Assembly (NCBI GenBank): GCA_024405335.1
Contig: JAKSOX010000139.1
Location: forward strand, 1 to 5,489
Source: Kiritimatiellia bacterium
Lineage (GTDB): Bacteria; Verrucomicrobiota; Kiritimatiellia; RFP12; UBA1067
Direction: 5' to 3'
DNA: 5,489 bases
Part shown: positions 1 to 5,489 of the stretch, piece by piece
How positions within the stretch are numbered: the first letter of the stretch is position 1
Layout of the letters: every line of letters starts with the position of its first letter
The notes under the pieces: generated by a model
Databases searched by the model: none
The model's input: the letters and a program-made list of their open reading frames with translations, nothing else
Told to the model about the DNA's origin: nothing
Translations under genes and position numbers: made by a program

Positions 1-5
1 CCGCC

Positions 6-3005
6 ATGAAAAACACGGCGGAAAAGTTCGGCTTCCCGGCCCGCGGAATTTTTTGCGGCGCGATGCTTGTCCTGGCGTGTCTTGTCGCCGCAGGCGAAGC
101 CCGCGCCACGGCGTTCGCAGAATTCATCCGCGCGACGCGGGCGCAAGGTTTTCAAACCGACTACGTGCCGAACGAAAACACCCGGCTCGTTTTCGACTTC
201 GCGATGGAAGGCGACGTCTACGATCCGGCGGGAAACGTCCTTTTCGGCGTGCCGGAAACGGACTACCAGTTCACGGCCAACTTCGGCGGCGGGGTCTCCG
301 AGGGTTTCACTCTCTATTCCTGGCCTTGGAAGTACTACGGGCGACTCGGATACCAGGCGGTCGAAAGCATGGCGTTTTCCCAAAGCGTCGTCAAAGGGCG
401 CAACACGTTCTGCTTCGGCCAGGGACGCTGCGACTGGGGGAACGAGGGATTGAACGTCCACGCCAATCCGACGGCGGCGGAACACGTCTTCGGGAAACCG
501 CTTTTCGTCCTCGGCAAAAGCGCCGAGAATCCGTTCAAGGGATGGGACGTCACGCTCTACGGTTTCAGGATCTTCGAGGGCGACGACTTGGTGCGCGACT
601 ACGTCCCCGCCATCGAGGACGGCGTCGCCGGGCTTTTTGAAACCAAAACCCAAACCTTCTGCGGCAGCGCGACGGCGACGGCTTTCGTGCCGGGTCCGGC
701 GACGAACCTGTCGTTCGCGGTGGACGCGATTCCCAGGCAGCTTCTCCACGGCGCGGCCGCGTGCGAGCCGCATCCCGTGGTCCGTCCAAACGAGGACGGA
801 AAGCGCGTGCTCGTCGAAGGAACGGACTACGCGCTTTCGTGGGCGGACAACAAGGCGGCCGGCACGGGGGCGGTGACGGTGCGCGGCATCGGCGACTGCG
901 CGGGGCGCGGGGAAACGTCCGCCGACTTCGAAATCGTCGTTCCCGCCTATCAGGACGCCTTCATCGCGACGGACGCCGCGGCGGTCGACAAATCCGAGTC
1001 GGGCGTTCTGGTGACGTACGCGTTCACGGAAGCCGCCGAAAGCACGCTGAAAGTCGTGGCGCATTGCCTGCTGGTGGACGCGAGGGTCGTCGGCGGCGGG
1101 GGCGGGGAAGTTTTCGCGCACCTCAACCAGGCCCTCGACACGGCGACGTCCCGTCGTCTCAAGGTCGGCGGCGCGGGCGAAGCGTCGCACTTCGAACTCG
1201 ACGACGCGCTCCTGACGGCGGCGGGCGGCGACGGCGGCGGTTCGGGTCGCGTCGTCTTGCGGTTCTTCAACACGGAAGGAACGGACCTGTCGTTGCTCCA
1301 GTCCGTCAAGACGACGCGGATGCAGGGCCTCCAGACCGACTACGTCCCGCGGGGCGACACCTGGCTCGTCTTCGATTTCAAGATGGGAGGCGACGCCTTC
1401 GACCCGACGGGAAACGTCCTCTTCTCCGTTCCGGAGCAGGTCTACAGGTTCACGGCCAATTTCGGCAGCGCGGGCATCGAGAGCCGCAACGTCTACTGCT
1501 GGCCGTGGAAATACTACCAGCAGGACGGCTACGGGCAGGTGGAGTGGAAGGCCTTCTCGCCGGAAATCCTCGCGAACCGCAACACGTTCCGCTTCGGGCG
1601 GGGGCGCTGCGACTGGGGAAACGAGGGCTTGGACGTCCACGCCAATCCGACGGCGGCGGAACACGTCTTCGAGAAACCGCTTTTCGTCCTCGGCGAAAGC
1701 GCCGGCAAGCCGTTCACCGGCTGGGAAGTGGAACTTTTCGGCTTCACGGTCTACGAGGGCGCCGAGATCGTGCGCGACTATCTGCCGATCGCGAAGAACG
1801 GCGTCGCGGGACTCTTTGAAATCGAGAGCCAGACGTTTTTCGGCAGCGCGACGGACACGGCCTTCGTGCCGGGCCCCGACTACGGCGGATTCGTGGTGGA
1901 CGCGATGCCGAAACAGCTTCTCCACGGCACGGCCGCGTGCGAGCCGCATCCCGTGGTCCGCCCGGCCGAAGGAATGCCGGCGCTCGTCGAGGGGGAGGAC
2001 TACACGCTCGCGTGGTCCCGCAACACCGCGGCCGGCACGGGCGTGGTGACCGTGCGCGGAATCAACGCCTACGCGGGCCGTTGGGATTCCACCGCCGGTT
2101 TCGAGATCGTCGTTCCCGCCTATTCGGACGACTACGTCGCGACGGACGCGAAAGGAGTAGTCAGAATCAAATCGTCAAAATACATGACCTACGTCTTCAC
2201 GAACGCCGAAGAATGCGTCTTGAAGATCGAGACCTCCCAGCCGCTGGTGGACCTGCTGGCCGTTGGCGGCGGCGGGGGCGGCGGATGCGGCATGGACAAC
2301 AACTACTCGGGCGGCGTGGTGGGCGGCGGCGGAGGCGGAGGTGGCGTCGTCTGGCTGGAAGTGGGCGTCGCGCAGGACACGGGCGTCTACCGGCGGCTGA
2401 AAGTTGGCGGAGGAGGAGGCGGCAGCAAAAAGGGATTCGACGCCGGGTTTCCGGGCGGCGAATCCGTCGTCGAACTCGACGGTGGACTGGTGACGGCTTA
2501 CGGCGGCGGGGGCGGCGCTTCAAGGGTCACCGGCCTGCCGGACCAGACCGCGCCGCGCGGATCGGCCGGCGGCGCGGCCAACAAATCCGAAGCGGTCGGC
2601 GCCTACACGGAAGGCCAGGGGTGTCGCGGCGGAAAATCCCACGGCACCCTGACCGGCGGCGGTGGCGGCGGCGCGGCTGGCGCGGGCGGCGACGGCACGA
2701 CGGACGACGAAAACGACCAATTGGGCGGAAACGGCGGCGACGGTCTCTTGTGCGGAATCACCGGCGTCAGCCATTGCTACGGTTCCGGCGGCGGCGGATC
2801 CGGCTACGTCAAGGCCGGCTCCGGCGGACGCGAATCGGGAGGCGACGGCGGGTTGTACCACGACGCGGGCGCGGACGGCGTCGACGGCCTCGGCGGCGGC
2901 GGGGGCGGCGGCGGACACCAGGCCTTCGGCGGCGCGGGCGGATCGGGCATCGTCGTCCTGCGCTTCGCGCGGGCGAAAAAAGGGGCGGCCGTCATCGTGT
3001 TCTGA
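6..3005 (+). CDS. Large secreted modular protein: two LamG-like / Ig-like / glycine-rich units
   Basis: The 999-residue product is probably exported and binds something at or outside the cell surface; its ligand is unknown. Residues 1-36 form a signal peptide with K2, K7 and R13, a hydrophobic core at 14-30 and AxA-type cleavage options after A34 or A36. The mature protein has two copies of one unit. Each starts with a LamG-like beta-sandwich (about 43-231 and 436-624) carrying WPWKYY, RCDWGNEGL and a closing VRDY(V/L)P...GVAGLFE signature seen in gut-bacterial LamG-like proteins. An Ig-like module follows (about 237-313 and 628-705) with the EG(T/E)DY...NN.AAGTG.VTVRGI pattern typical of bacterial surface repeats. 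Each unit ends in a glycine-rich domain (about 334-420 and 727-987) that closes with VVLRF. No LPXTG, PEP-CTERM or C-terminal membrane segment is visible. The ATG at 6 is chosen because the signal peptide follows directly; any ribosome binding site lies outside the window. The domain reading is from motif memory, not a search. Confidence 0.88.
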   Translation: MKNTAEKFGFPARGIFCGAMLVLACLVAAGEARATAFAEFIRATRAQGFQTDYVPNENTRLVFDFAMEGDVYDPAGNVLFGVPETDYQFTANFGGGVSEGFTLYSWPWKYYGRLGYQAVESMAFSQSVVKGRNTFCFGQGRCDWGNEGLNVHANPTAAEHVFGKPLFVLGKSAENPFKGWDVTLYGFRIFEGDDLVRDYVPAIEDGVAGLFETKTQTFCGSATATAFVPGPATNLSFAVDAIPRQLLHGAAACEPHPVVRPNEDGKRVLVEGTDYALSWADNKAAGTGAVTVRGIGDCAGRGETSADFEIVVPAYQDAFIATDAAAVDKSESGVLVTYAFTEAAESTLKVVAHCLLVDARVVGGGGGEVFAHLNQALDTATSRRLKVGGAGEASHFELDDALLTAAGGDGGGSGRVVLRFFNTEGTDLSLLQSVKTTRMQGLQTDYVPRGDTWLVFDFKMGGDAFDPTGNVLFSVPEQVYRFTANFGSAGIESRNVYCWPWKYYQQDGYGQVEWKAFSPEILANRNTFRFGRGRCDWGNEGLDVHANPTAAEHVFEKPLFVLGESAGKPFTGWEVELFGFTVYEGAEIVRDYLPIAKNGVAGLFEIESQTFFGSATDTAFVPGPDYGGFVVDAMPKQLLHGTAACEPHPVVRPAEGMPALVEGEDYTLAWSRNTAAGTGVVTVRGINAYAGRWDSTAGFEIVVPAYSDDYVATDAKGVVRIKSSKYMTYVFTNAEECVLKIETSQPLVDLLAVGGGGGGGCGMDNNYSGGVVGGGGGGGGVVWLEVGVAQDTGVYRRLKVGGGGGGSKKGFDAGFPGGESVVELDGGLVTAYGGGGGASRVTGLPDQTAPRGSAGGAANKSEAVGAYTEGQGCRGGKSHGTLTGGGGGGAAGAGGDGTTDDENDQLGGNGGDGLLCGITGVSHCYGSGGGGSGYVKAGSGGRESGGDGGLYHDAGADGVDGLGGGGGGGGHQAFGGAGGSGIVVLRFARAKKGAAVIVF
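132..1265 (+). repeat. Internal repeat unit 1 of the large secreted protein (residues 43-420)
   Basis: This is the first copy of the LamG-like, Ig-like and glycine-rich unit. It aligns with unit 2 at an offset of 1179 bases (393 codons), falling to 1176 in the Ig-like part after a one-codon difference near residue 231. Some blocks are almost unchanged at DNA level: 454-492 matches 1633-1671 without a mismatch, and 738-784 matches 1914-1960 with one mismatch. Its glycine-rich part is only about 87 residues long and has kept just the beginning, the RRLKVGG centre and the VVLRF end. Confidence 0.9.
1311..2966 (+). repeat. Internal repeat unit 2 of the large secreted protein (residues 436-987)
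   Basis: This is the second copy of the unit, with a full-length glycine-rich domain of about 260 residues. Glycine runs occur at residues 754-760, 773-780, 801-806, 833-837, 884-889 and 963-970, separated by polar segments that contain several cysteines (C761, C873, C916, C924). The domain closes with GGAGGSGIVVLRF, the usual ending of the glycine-rich domain found in many secreted bacterial proteins. The matching part of unit 1 lacks most of this stretch. Confidence 0.9.
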
Positions 3006-3008
3006 CGC

Positions 3009-4448
3009 TCACCGGGCGGCGGACGCGTCGTCCCAATTCGAGTAGATCGCCCGGGGACCGTAGAATTCGCCGGCCTTCATCCAGCCCACGTACGTCTGCG
3101 TGGCGTGCGAACACACGATGCGCCACGGGATGTCCCAAAAGCCCGGCTTCACCGGCGTGCGGCCGTCCGGAATGATGAAGTTCCCCGTGAGCGACTTCAG
3201 CAGCCCCGCGTCCATCTTCGAGTATATCTGCGAAAGCCGCGCGATGTCGTCGCCCAGCGAAATCTTTTCGTTCTCCTCCGCCGTGCGCATGCCGCGGTAG
3301 ATCAGCGATTCGAGAATGCTCTGCACGCTCGTGAGGTTGCCGTCCGCGCGCTGGTCCGGCGGCACGTGGTAGAGCGCCGGCACGTCTGGCGCCACCGCCT
3401 CGATGGCGGAAGGCAGCAGGTCCGTGGACCACGTGCCGAAGAGCATGTGCCAGTACGAAACGCCCGTCATCTTCTCGAACTCGTCCTTCATGCGCAGATA
3501 CGCGGCGTCCACGAGCGCGCGCGGCATTTCCGCGCATTCGAAATGCTTGAGATGCAGGTCGCGTCCGTAGCGGTGGCTGTTCCACGCGACGAGCGGCACC
3601 AGCGGCACGCAATCCTCGGGGTTGAGCACGTTGAACACGTTCCAGTAGCGGCGGTCCGTTCCCGCGGGTTCGGCGCGGATGATCGTGTTCGGCGCGGCGA
3701 AGGTGTACACGAAGAGGTTCCCGTGCGGAATGCGCGCGTCTTCGCACAACCGCGCCCCCACGAGGTTCGCCACCGCGCCGCCGCGGCTGTGGCCGCACAC
3801 GAGGATCTTCGCCGTGCGGAAATCCACCGCTTCGGCGGCCGCGAACGATTCGAACGCCTCGAGCAGATTCGCCGCCGCCCGCTCGAATCCCTGGTGGTGG
3901 CTCGGCATCGCCAGGTCGAACGGTTCGGCGTCGCGCCCCCAGGAGTTGCACACGTTCAGGTTCGACACCCACTCGTCCCGCCCGAACGTGCCGCGCACCG
4001 CCACCACCACCACCTGCGCCTTCGTGCCGTCGCCGAAGACGGCGTCCTTCGCCGCCAAGGTGAAGCCGACCTGGTCCTTCTTCCATTTCGGATCCGAATA
4101 GTCGATGGCGCGCCCGTACCGCCGGAACGTCCGCGCGCGGGGGAATCCGAGCCGTTCCAGCGAGCGCAGGTCCATTTCTTCCGGCGCGCCGTAGGTGGAC
4201 GCCGCCAGCGCCGCGAGCGGTCCCGCGAGTTCCTGGCGGTATTCGTCCGGATCGCCCAGCAGGAAGTCGTCCGACCAGTCGAACTTCACGTAGTTCGGCA
4301 CGTGGTAGTCGAGCGGATACGACAGCTCGAAAAGCCGCGGCGTCGCCCCGGGATGGCGGCAATACGGGGTGATGCGGCAGGCCGCCGCCCCGCACGCCAG
4401 CGCCACCGCCAGCGCGGCGCGCTTCAACGGAACGCGCCAGCCCTTCAT
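3009..4448 (-). CDS. Exported class 3 lipase/esterase-like alpha/beta hydrolase, possible lipoprotein
   Basis: This 479-residue protein belongs by motif to the class 3 lipase (Lipase_3) family, which hydrolyses acyl esters with a Ser-Asp-His triad. VRGTF at 151-155 fits the oxyanion-hole strand, and GHSRGG at 219-224 is the nucleophile elbow with Ser221. Asp279 in NPEDCVPLVP is the likely acid. His448 in SHATQTYVGWM is the favoured base, with His292, His300 and His302 as less likely options. The N-terminus has K2, R5, K9 and R10, then a hydrophobic stretch to residue 23 and Cys24. AAAC is a weak lipobox, so the protein may be lipid-anchored or simply secreted. It is longer than a typical core of roughly 270 residues, with about 170 residues between the acid and the proposed base, perhaps a lid. 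The start is chosen because it opens the signal sequence and overlaps the aldolase stop (ATGA). No Shine-Dalgarno sequence precedes it, which suggests coupled reinitiation. The substrate is unknown. Confidence 0.85.
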   Translation of the reverse strand: MKGWRVPLKRAALAVALACGAAACRITPYCRHPGATPRLFELSYPLDYHVPNYVKFDWSDDFLLGDPDEYRQELAGPLAALAASTYGAPEEMDLRSLERLGFPRARTFRRYGRAIDYSDPKWKKDQVGFTLAAKDAVFGDGTKAQVVVVAVRGTFGRDEWVSNLNVCNSWGRDAEPFDLAMPSHHQGFERAAANLLEAFESFAAAEAVDFRTAKILVCGHSRGGAVANLVGARLCEDARIPHGNLFVYTFAAPNTIIRAEPAGTDRRYWNVFNVLNPEDCVPLVPLVAWNSHRYGRDLHLKHFECAEMPRALVDAAYLRMKDEFEKMTGVSYWHMLFGTWSTDLLPSAIEAVAPDVPALYHVPPDQRADGNLTSVQSILESLIYRGMRTAEENEKISLGDDIARLSQIYSKMDAGLLKSLTGNFIIPDGRTPVKPGFWDIPWRIVCSHATQTYVGWMKAGEFYGPRAIYSNWDDASAAR

Positions 4449-5254
4449 CTGGGCATTTCGCGGCCGGCGAACTCGTGCGTGTTGTAGAGCGGCTGCCCCG
4501 GCACCACGCTCAGGCCCATCGCCTTGCGGATGGCGACGATGTCCTTCACGAACGTTTCGTTCAGCTGCCGCACCGGCTTCTGGTGCAGGCACGCCAGAAG
4601 CAGCACCTGGCAGTACGCGTCGGCGTTTTCCGCGAACCACTCGGCCTCTTCGATGTCGCGGCCGCCGCAGACGATGCCGTGGTTCGCCATGAACACCACG
4701 TTGGACTTCTTGGCGGCTTTCGCGACCGTGGTGGCCACCGCGTCCGTGCCCGGCGTCGCGTACGGCGCGAGCGGAATCTGCGACAGGAAGATGTCCGCTT
4801 CCGGGTTCACGCCGTTCGGCGGCACCTGGCCCGCGAAGAGGAACGCGTTGCAGTGCGGCGGATGGCAGTGCATGCAGGCGTTCATGCCCGTGGCCTTCAT
4901 CATCGCGATGTGCACTTTCACTTCGCTCGTGCGCGGACGGTAGCCGCAAAGCTGGCCGGCCTTCATGTCCACGAGGCAGACGTCTTCGACTTTCATGAAG
5001 CCCTTGCAGCACAGCGTCGGCGAGCACAGCACCAGGTCCTTGCCCACGCGCACGGACAGGTTGCCGCCGTTGCCGTCGGTGTAGCCCTTGTTGTAGATGC
5101 GCCGGCCCATCTCGCAGATCTGCTCCTTCACCTTCGTGATCTCGGGCGAAACGAAAAACACGTCGAGCTGCTTGCGCGTCTTCGGCTGCGGGCCGTGCTC
5201 CCAATCGTATGCGCGGTTCACCAACGGCGGGTTCACGTACAGTTTCTTGTTCAT
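4445..5254 (-). CDS. Class II aldolase/adducin-family protein (FucA/RhaD/AraD-like)
   Basis: This 269-residue, presumably cytoplasmic enzyme belongs to the zinc-dependent class II aldolase/epimerase superfamily. Members cleave sugar phosphates such as L-fuculose-1-phosphate or L-rhamnulose-1-phosphate, or epimerise L-ribulose-5-phosphate. Visible landmarks are GNGGNLSVR at 61-69 and SPTLCCKG at 78-85 (phosphate binding), TSE at 109-111 with Glu111 matching FucA Glu73, and HCHPPH at 129-134 with His129 and His131 as zinc ligands. NHG at 191-193 supplies the third ligand, His192. The site therefore looks complete. From memory the protein resembles planctomycete/verrucomicrobial aldolases, including those in fucose/rhamnose microcompartment loci, but no shell gene is present here. 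About 37 residues precede the usual domain start, and about 40 follow the core. The start at 5254 is fixed by a strong GGAGGTG site five bases upstream of it; a longer reading from 5422 would cross the promoter. It is the first gene of the operon and overlaps the lipase by four bases. The exact substrate cannot be told from sequence. Confidence 0.9.
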   Translation of the reverse strand: MNKKLYVNPPLVNRAYDWEHGPQPKTRKQLDVFFVSPEITKVKEQICEMGRRIYNKGYTDGNGGNLSVRVGKDLVLCSPTLCCKGFMKVEDVCLVDMKAGQLCGYRPRTSEVKVHIAMMKATGMNACMHCHPPHCNAFLFAGQVPPNGVNPEADIFLSQIPLAPYATPGTDAVATTVAKAAKKSNVVFMANHGIVCGGRDIEEAEWFAENADAYCQVLLLACLHQKPVRQLNETFVKDIVAIRKAMGLSVVPGQPLYNTHEFAGREMPR

Positions 5255-5257
5255 CTT

Positions 5258-5264
5258 CACCTCC
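5258..5264 (-). promoter_or_regulatory. Strong ribosome binding site of the aldolase gene
   Basis: On the minus strand GGAGGTG is followed by AAG and then ATG, so five bases separate GGAGG from the start codon. This near-perfect anti-Shine-Dalgarno complement decides the start codon of the aldolase. It also shows that this organism uses Shine-Dalgarno-led initiation for at least this gene, in contrast to the lipase, which lacks such a site. Confidence 0.9.
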
Positions 5265-5281
5265 AAATTTCGCGTGTCCTG

Positions 5282-5335
5282 TCGGCGTGCAGTTGCCGTT
5301 CGCCCTGAACGCCAAATCCAAAACGCCCACGCCGA
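5282..5335 (-). promoter_or_regulatory. Inverted repeats in the aldolase leader region
   Basis: TCGGCGTG at 5282-5289 has a perfect 8-bp inverted partner at 5328-5335. Between them, CGTTC at 5297-5301 pairs with GAACG at 5307-5311 around a five-base loop. The pattern could fold in the leader RNA as a closing stem around a small hairpin, or act as DNA sites. The predicted transcription start (near 5331) would remove part of the outer arm, which weakens the RNA reading. It matches no riboswitch class known to me. Confidence 0.3.
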
Positions 5336-5337
5336 GC

Positions 5338-5346
5338 ATTGTACCA
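5338..5346 (-). promoter_or_regulatory. Extended -10 promoter element for the aldolase-lipase operon
   Basis: The minus strand reads TGGTACAAT: a TG-extended -10 with the hexamer TACAAT, one base from consensus. No good -35 hexamer sits at 16-18 bases upstream (the 17-base position reads TTTCGT), so the TG extension or an activator would have to compensate. Transcription would start near 5331 and give a leader of roughly 75 bases before the aldolase ATG. The call rests on sequence match only. Confidence 0.55.
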
Positions 5347-5378
5347 TTTTCGCGCAAAAAACGAAACAGGCAAAATCA

Positions 5379-5390
5379 ATTTCCGGAAAT
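5379..5390. promoter_or_regulatory. Perfect 12-bp palindrome between divergent promoters, candidate operator
   Basis: ATTTCCGGAAAT is an exact palindrome centred between 5384 and 5385. It lies four bases upstream of the tRNA promoter -35 hexamer and about 36 bases upstream of the aldolase promoter -10. That is a typical position for a dimeric regulator serving the minus-strand promoter, whose -35 is poor. No regulator gene is in the window, so the binding protein is unknown, and a chance palindrome remains possible. Confidence 0.35.
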
Positions 5391-5393
5391 GCC

Positions 5394-5422
5394 TTGCAAA
5401 CGGACGGGCGACGTGGTATCAT
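5394..5422 (+). promoter_or_regulatory. Sigma-70-type promoter of tRNA-Ser
   Basis: TTGCAA at 5394-5399 and TATCAT at 5417-5422 are separated by exactly 17 bases, and TGG just before the -10 makes it an extended type. Transcription would start near 5429, about eight bases before the mature tRNA 5' end at 5437. The spacing, the two hexamers and the tRNA directly downstream all agree. Confidence 0.75.
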
Positions 5423-5436
5423 ACGCGCCGTTTTCG

Positions 5437-5489
5437 GGAGGAGTGGCTGAGTGGCTGAAGGCAGCGGTTTGCTAAATCGTCGTACGGTC
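5437..5489 (+). tRNA. tRNA-Ser (anticodon GCU), 3' part cut off by window end
   Basis: The sequence starts with the acceptor strand GGAGGAG (5437-5443), then U8 and G9. A D-arm follows with G10-C25, C11-G24 and U12-G23 pairs around the GAGUGGCUGAA stretch. The anticodon stem pairs 5464-5468 with 5476-5480 and contains two G-U wobbles. The loop UUGCUAA places anticodon GCU at 5471-5473, reading serine codons AGC and AGU. The bases after 5480 begin the long variable arm expected of serine tRNAs. The T-arm, the 3' acceptor strand and any CCA end lie outside the window. Confidence 0.92.

Noticed and set aside
2184..2966. Glycine-rich stretch considered as a silk-like or collagen-like repeat, or a PE-PGRS-type protein
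   Set aside because: There is no regular Gly-X-Y period and no PE domain. The opening and the closing GIVVLRF motif fit the glycine-rich domain of secreted bacterial proteins instead.
2976..3009. Small stem CGTCA / TGACG followed by a T6 run on the minus strand as lipase terminator
   Set aside because: The stem has only 5 bp, and eight GC-rich bases separate it from the T-run, unlike a working intrinsic terminator. The T-run is the lysine codon stretch of the large protein gene.
3012..3054. Inverted repeat CCGGGCG / CGCCCGG as a terminator of the large protein gene
   Set aside because: The 7-bp arms are 29 bases apart, lie inside the lipase coding end and are not followed by a T-run on either strand, so chance in GC-rich DNA is more likely.
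2992..4395. Long arginine/alanine-rich frame on the minus strand, and a similar one at 3105-4487 on the plus strand
   Set aside because: Both overlap the lipase gene, whose catalytic motifs are clear in another frame. Their composition is typical of shadow frames in GC-rich coding DNA, and neither shows a domain or signal peptide.
4449..5357. Long upstream extension of the lipase frame, opening a second frame through the whole aldolase gene
   Set aside because: The aldolase frame carries all conserved motifs and a strong ribosome binding site. The extension is arginine-rich shadow sequence typical of GC-rich DNA, and the lipase signal peptide begins exactly at 4448.
5255..5422. N-terminal extension of the aldolase frame up to 5422
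   Set aside because: It would cover the -10 element, the leader and the ribosome binding site, and its residues match nothing in the family. The start at 5254 with GGAGGTG is far better.
5209..5475. A plus-strand reading frame ending in AEWLKAAVC across the tRNA
   Set aside because: This is the familiar false peptide produced by translating the 5' half of a serine tRNA. It has no ribosome binding site and runs antisense through the aldolase leader and promoter region.
1..5489. CRISPR array, insertion sequence ends or phage genes
   Set aside because: No short regularly spaced repeats, transposase or integrase motifs, or phage structural genes were seen on either strand. A tRNA is present, but no integration-site duplication is visible next to it.

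Overview
This GC-rich window carries three protein genes and the 5' part of a tRNA gene. The likely source is a member of the Planctomycetes-Verrucomicrobia-Chlamydiae group, perhaps a gut-type Kiritimatiellae/Verrucomicrobia or Lentisphaerae lineage. That guess rests on two points: a very large secreted protein that combines LamG-like, Ig-like and glycine-rich modules, and an aldolase that, from memory, resembles planctomycete/verrucomicrobial class II aldolases. It is an inference, since the window holds no marker gene that settles taxonomy.

Layout. Positions 6-3005 (+) encode a 999-residue secreted modular protein. It has a signal peptide followed by two copies of the same three-part unit (LamG-like, Ig-like, glycine-rich), and the glycine-rich part of copy 1 is much shorter than that of copy 2. 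Three bases after its stop codon lies the end of a convergent two-gene operon on the minus strand. In transcription order the operon contains a class II aldolase (5254-4445) and a class 3 lipase/esterase with an export signal (4448-3009). These two genes overlap by four bases (ATGA), so they are very probably co-transcribed and translationally coupled.

Positions 5255-5436 form a compact divergent control region. The minus strand has a TG-extended -10 (TACAAT), a leader with inverted repeats and a strong GGAGGTG ribosome binding site in front of the aldolase. The plus strand has a near-consensus promoter (TTGCAA, 17 bp, TATCAT) in front of tRNA-Ser(GCU), which runs off the window end. A perfect 12-bp palindrome (ATTTCCGGAAAT) lies between the two promoters.

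Functional reading. The aldolase has the zinc-site histidines and catalytic glutamate of the FucA/RhaD/AraD superfamily, so it probably acts on a phosphorylated deoxy-sugar or pentose. The lipase has a recognisable Ser-Asp-His set and probably works outside the cytoplasm. No known pathway links the two, so their tight coupling is one of the odd points. The large protein is probably a surface or secreted binding protein of unknown ligand. No CRISPR array, insertion sequence, integrase or defence gene is visible. The most notable signals are the asymmetric internal duplication in the large protein, the coupled aldolase-lipase pair and the palindrome in the divergent promoter region.
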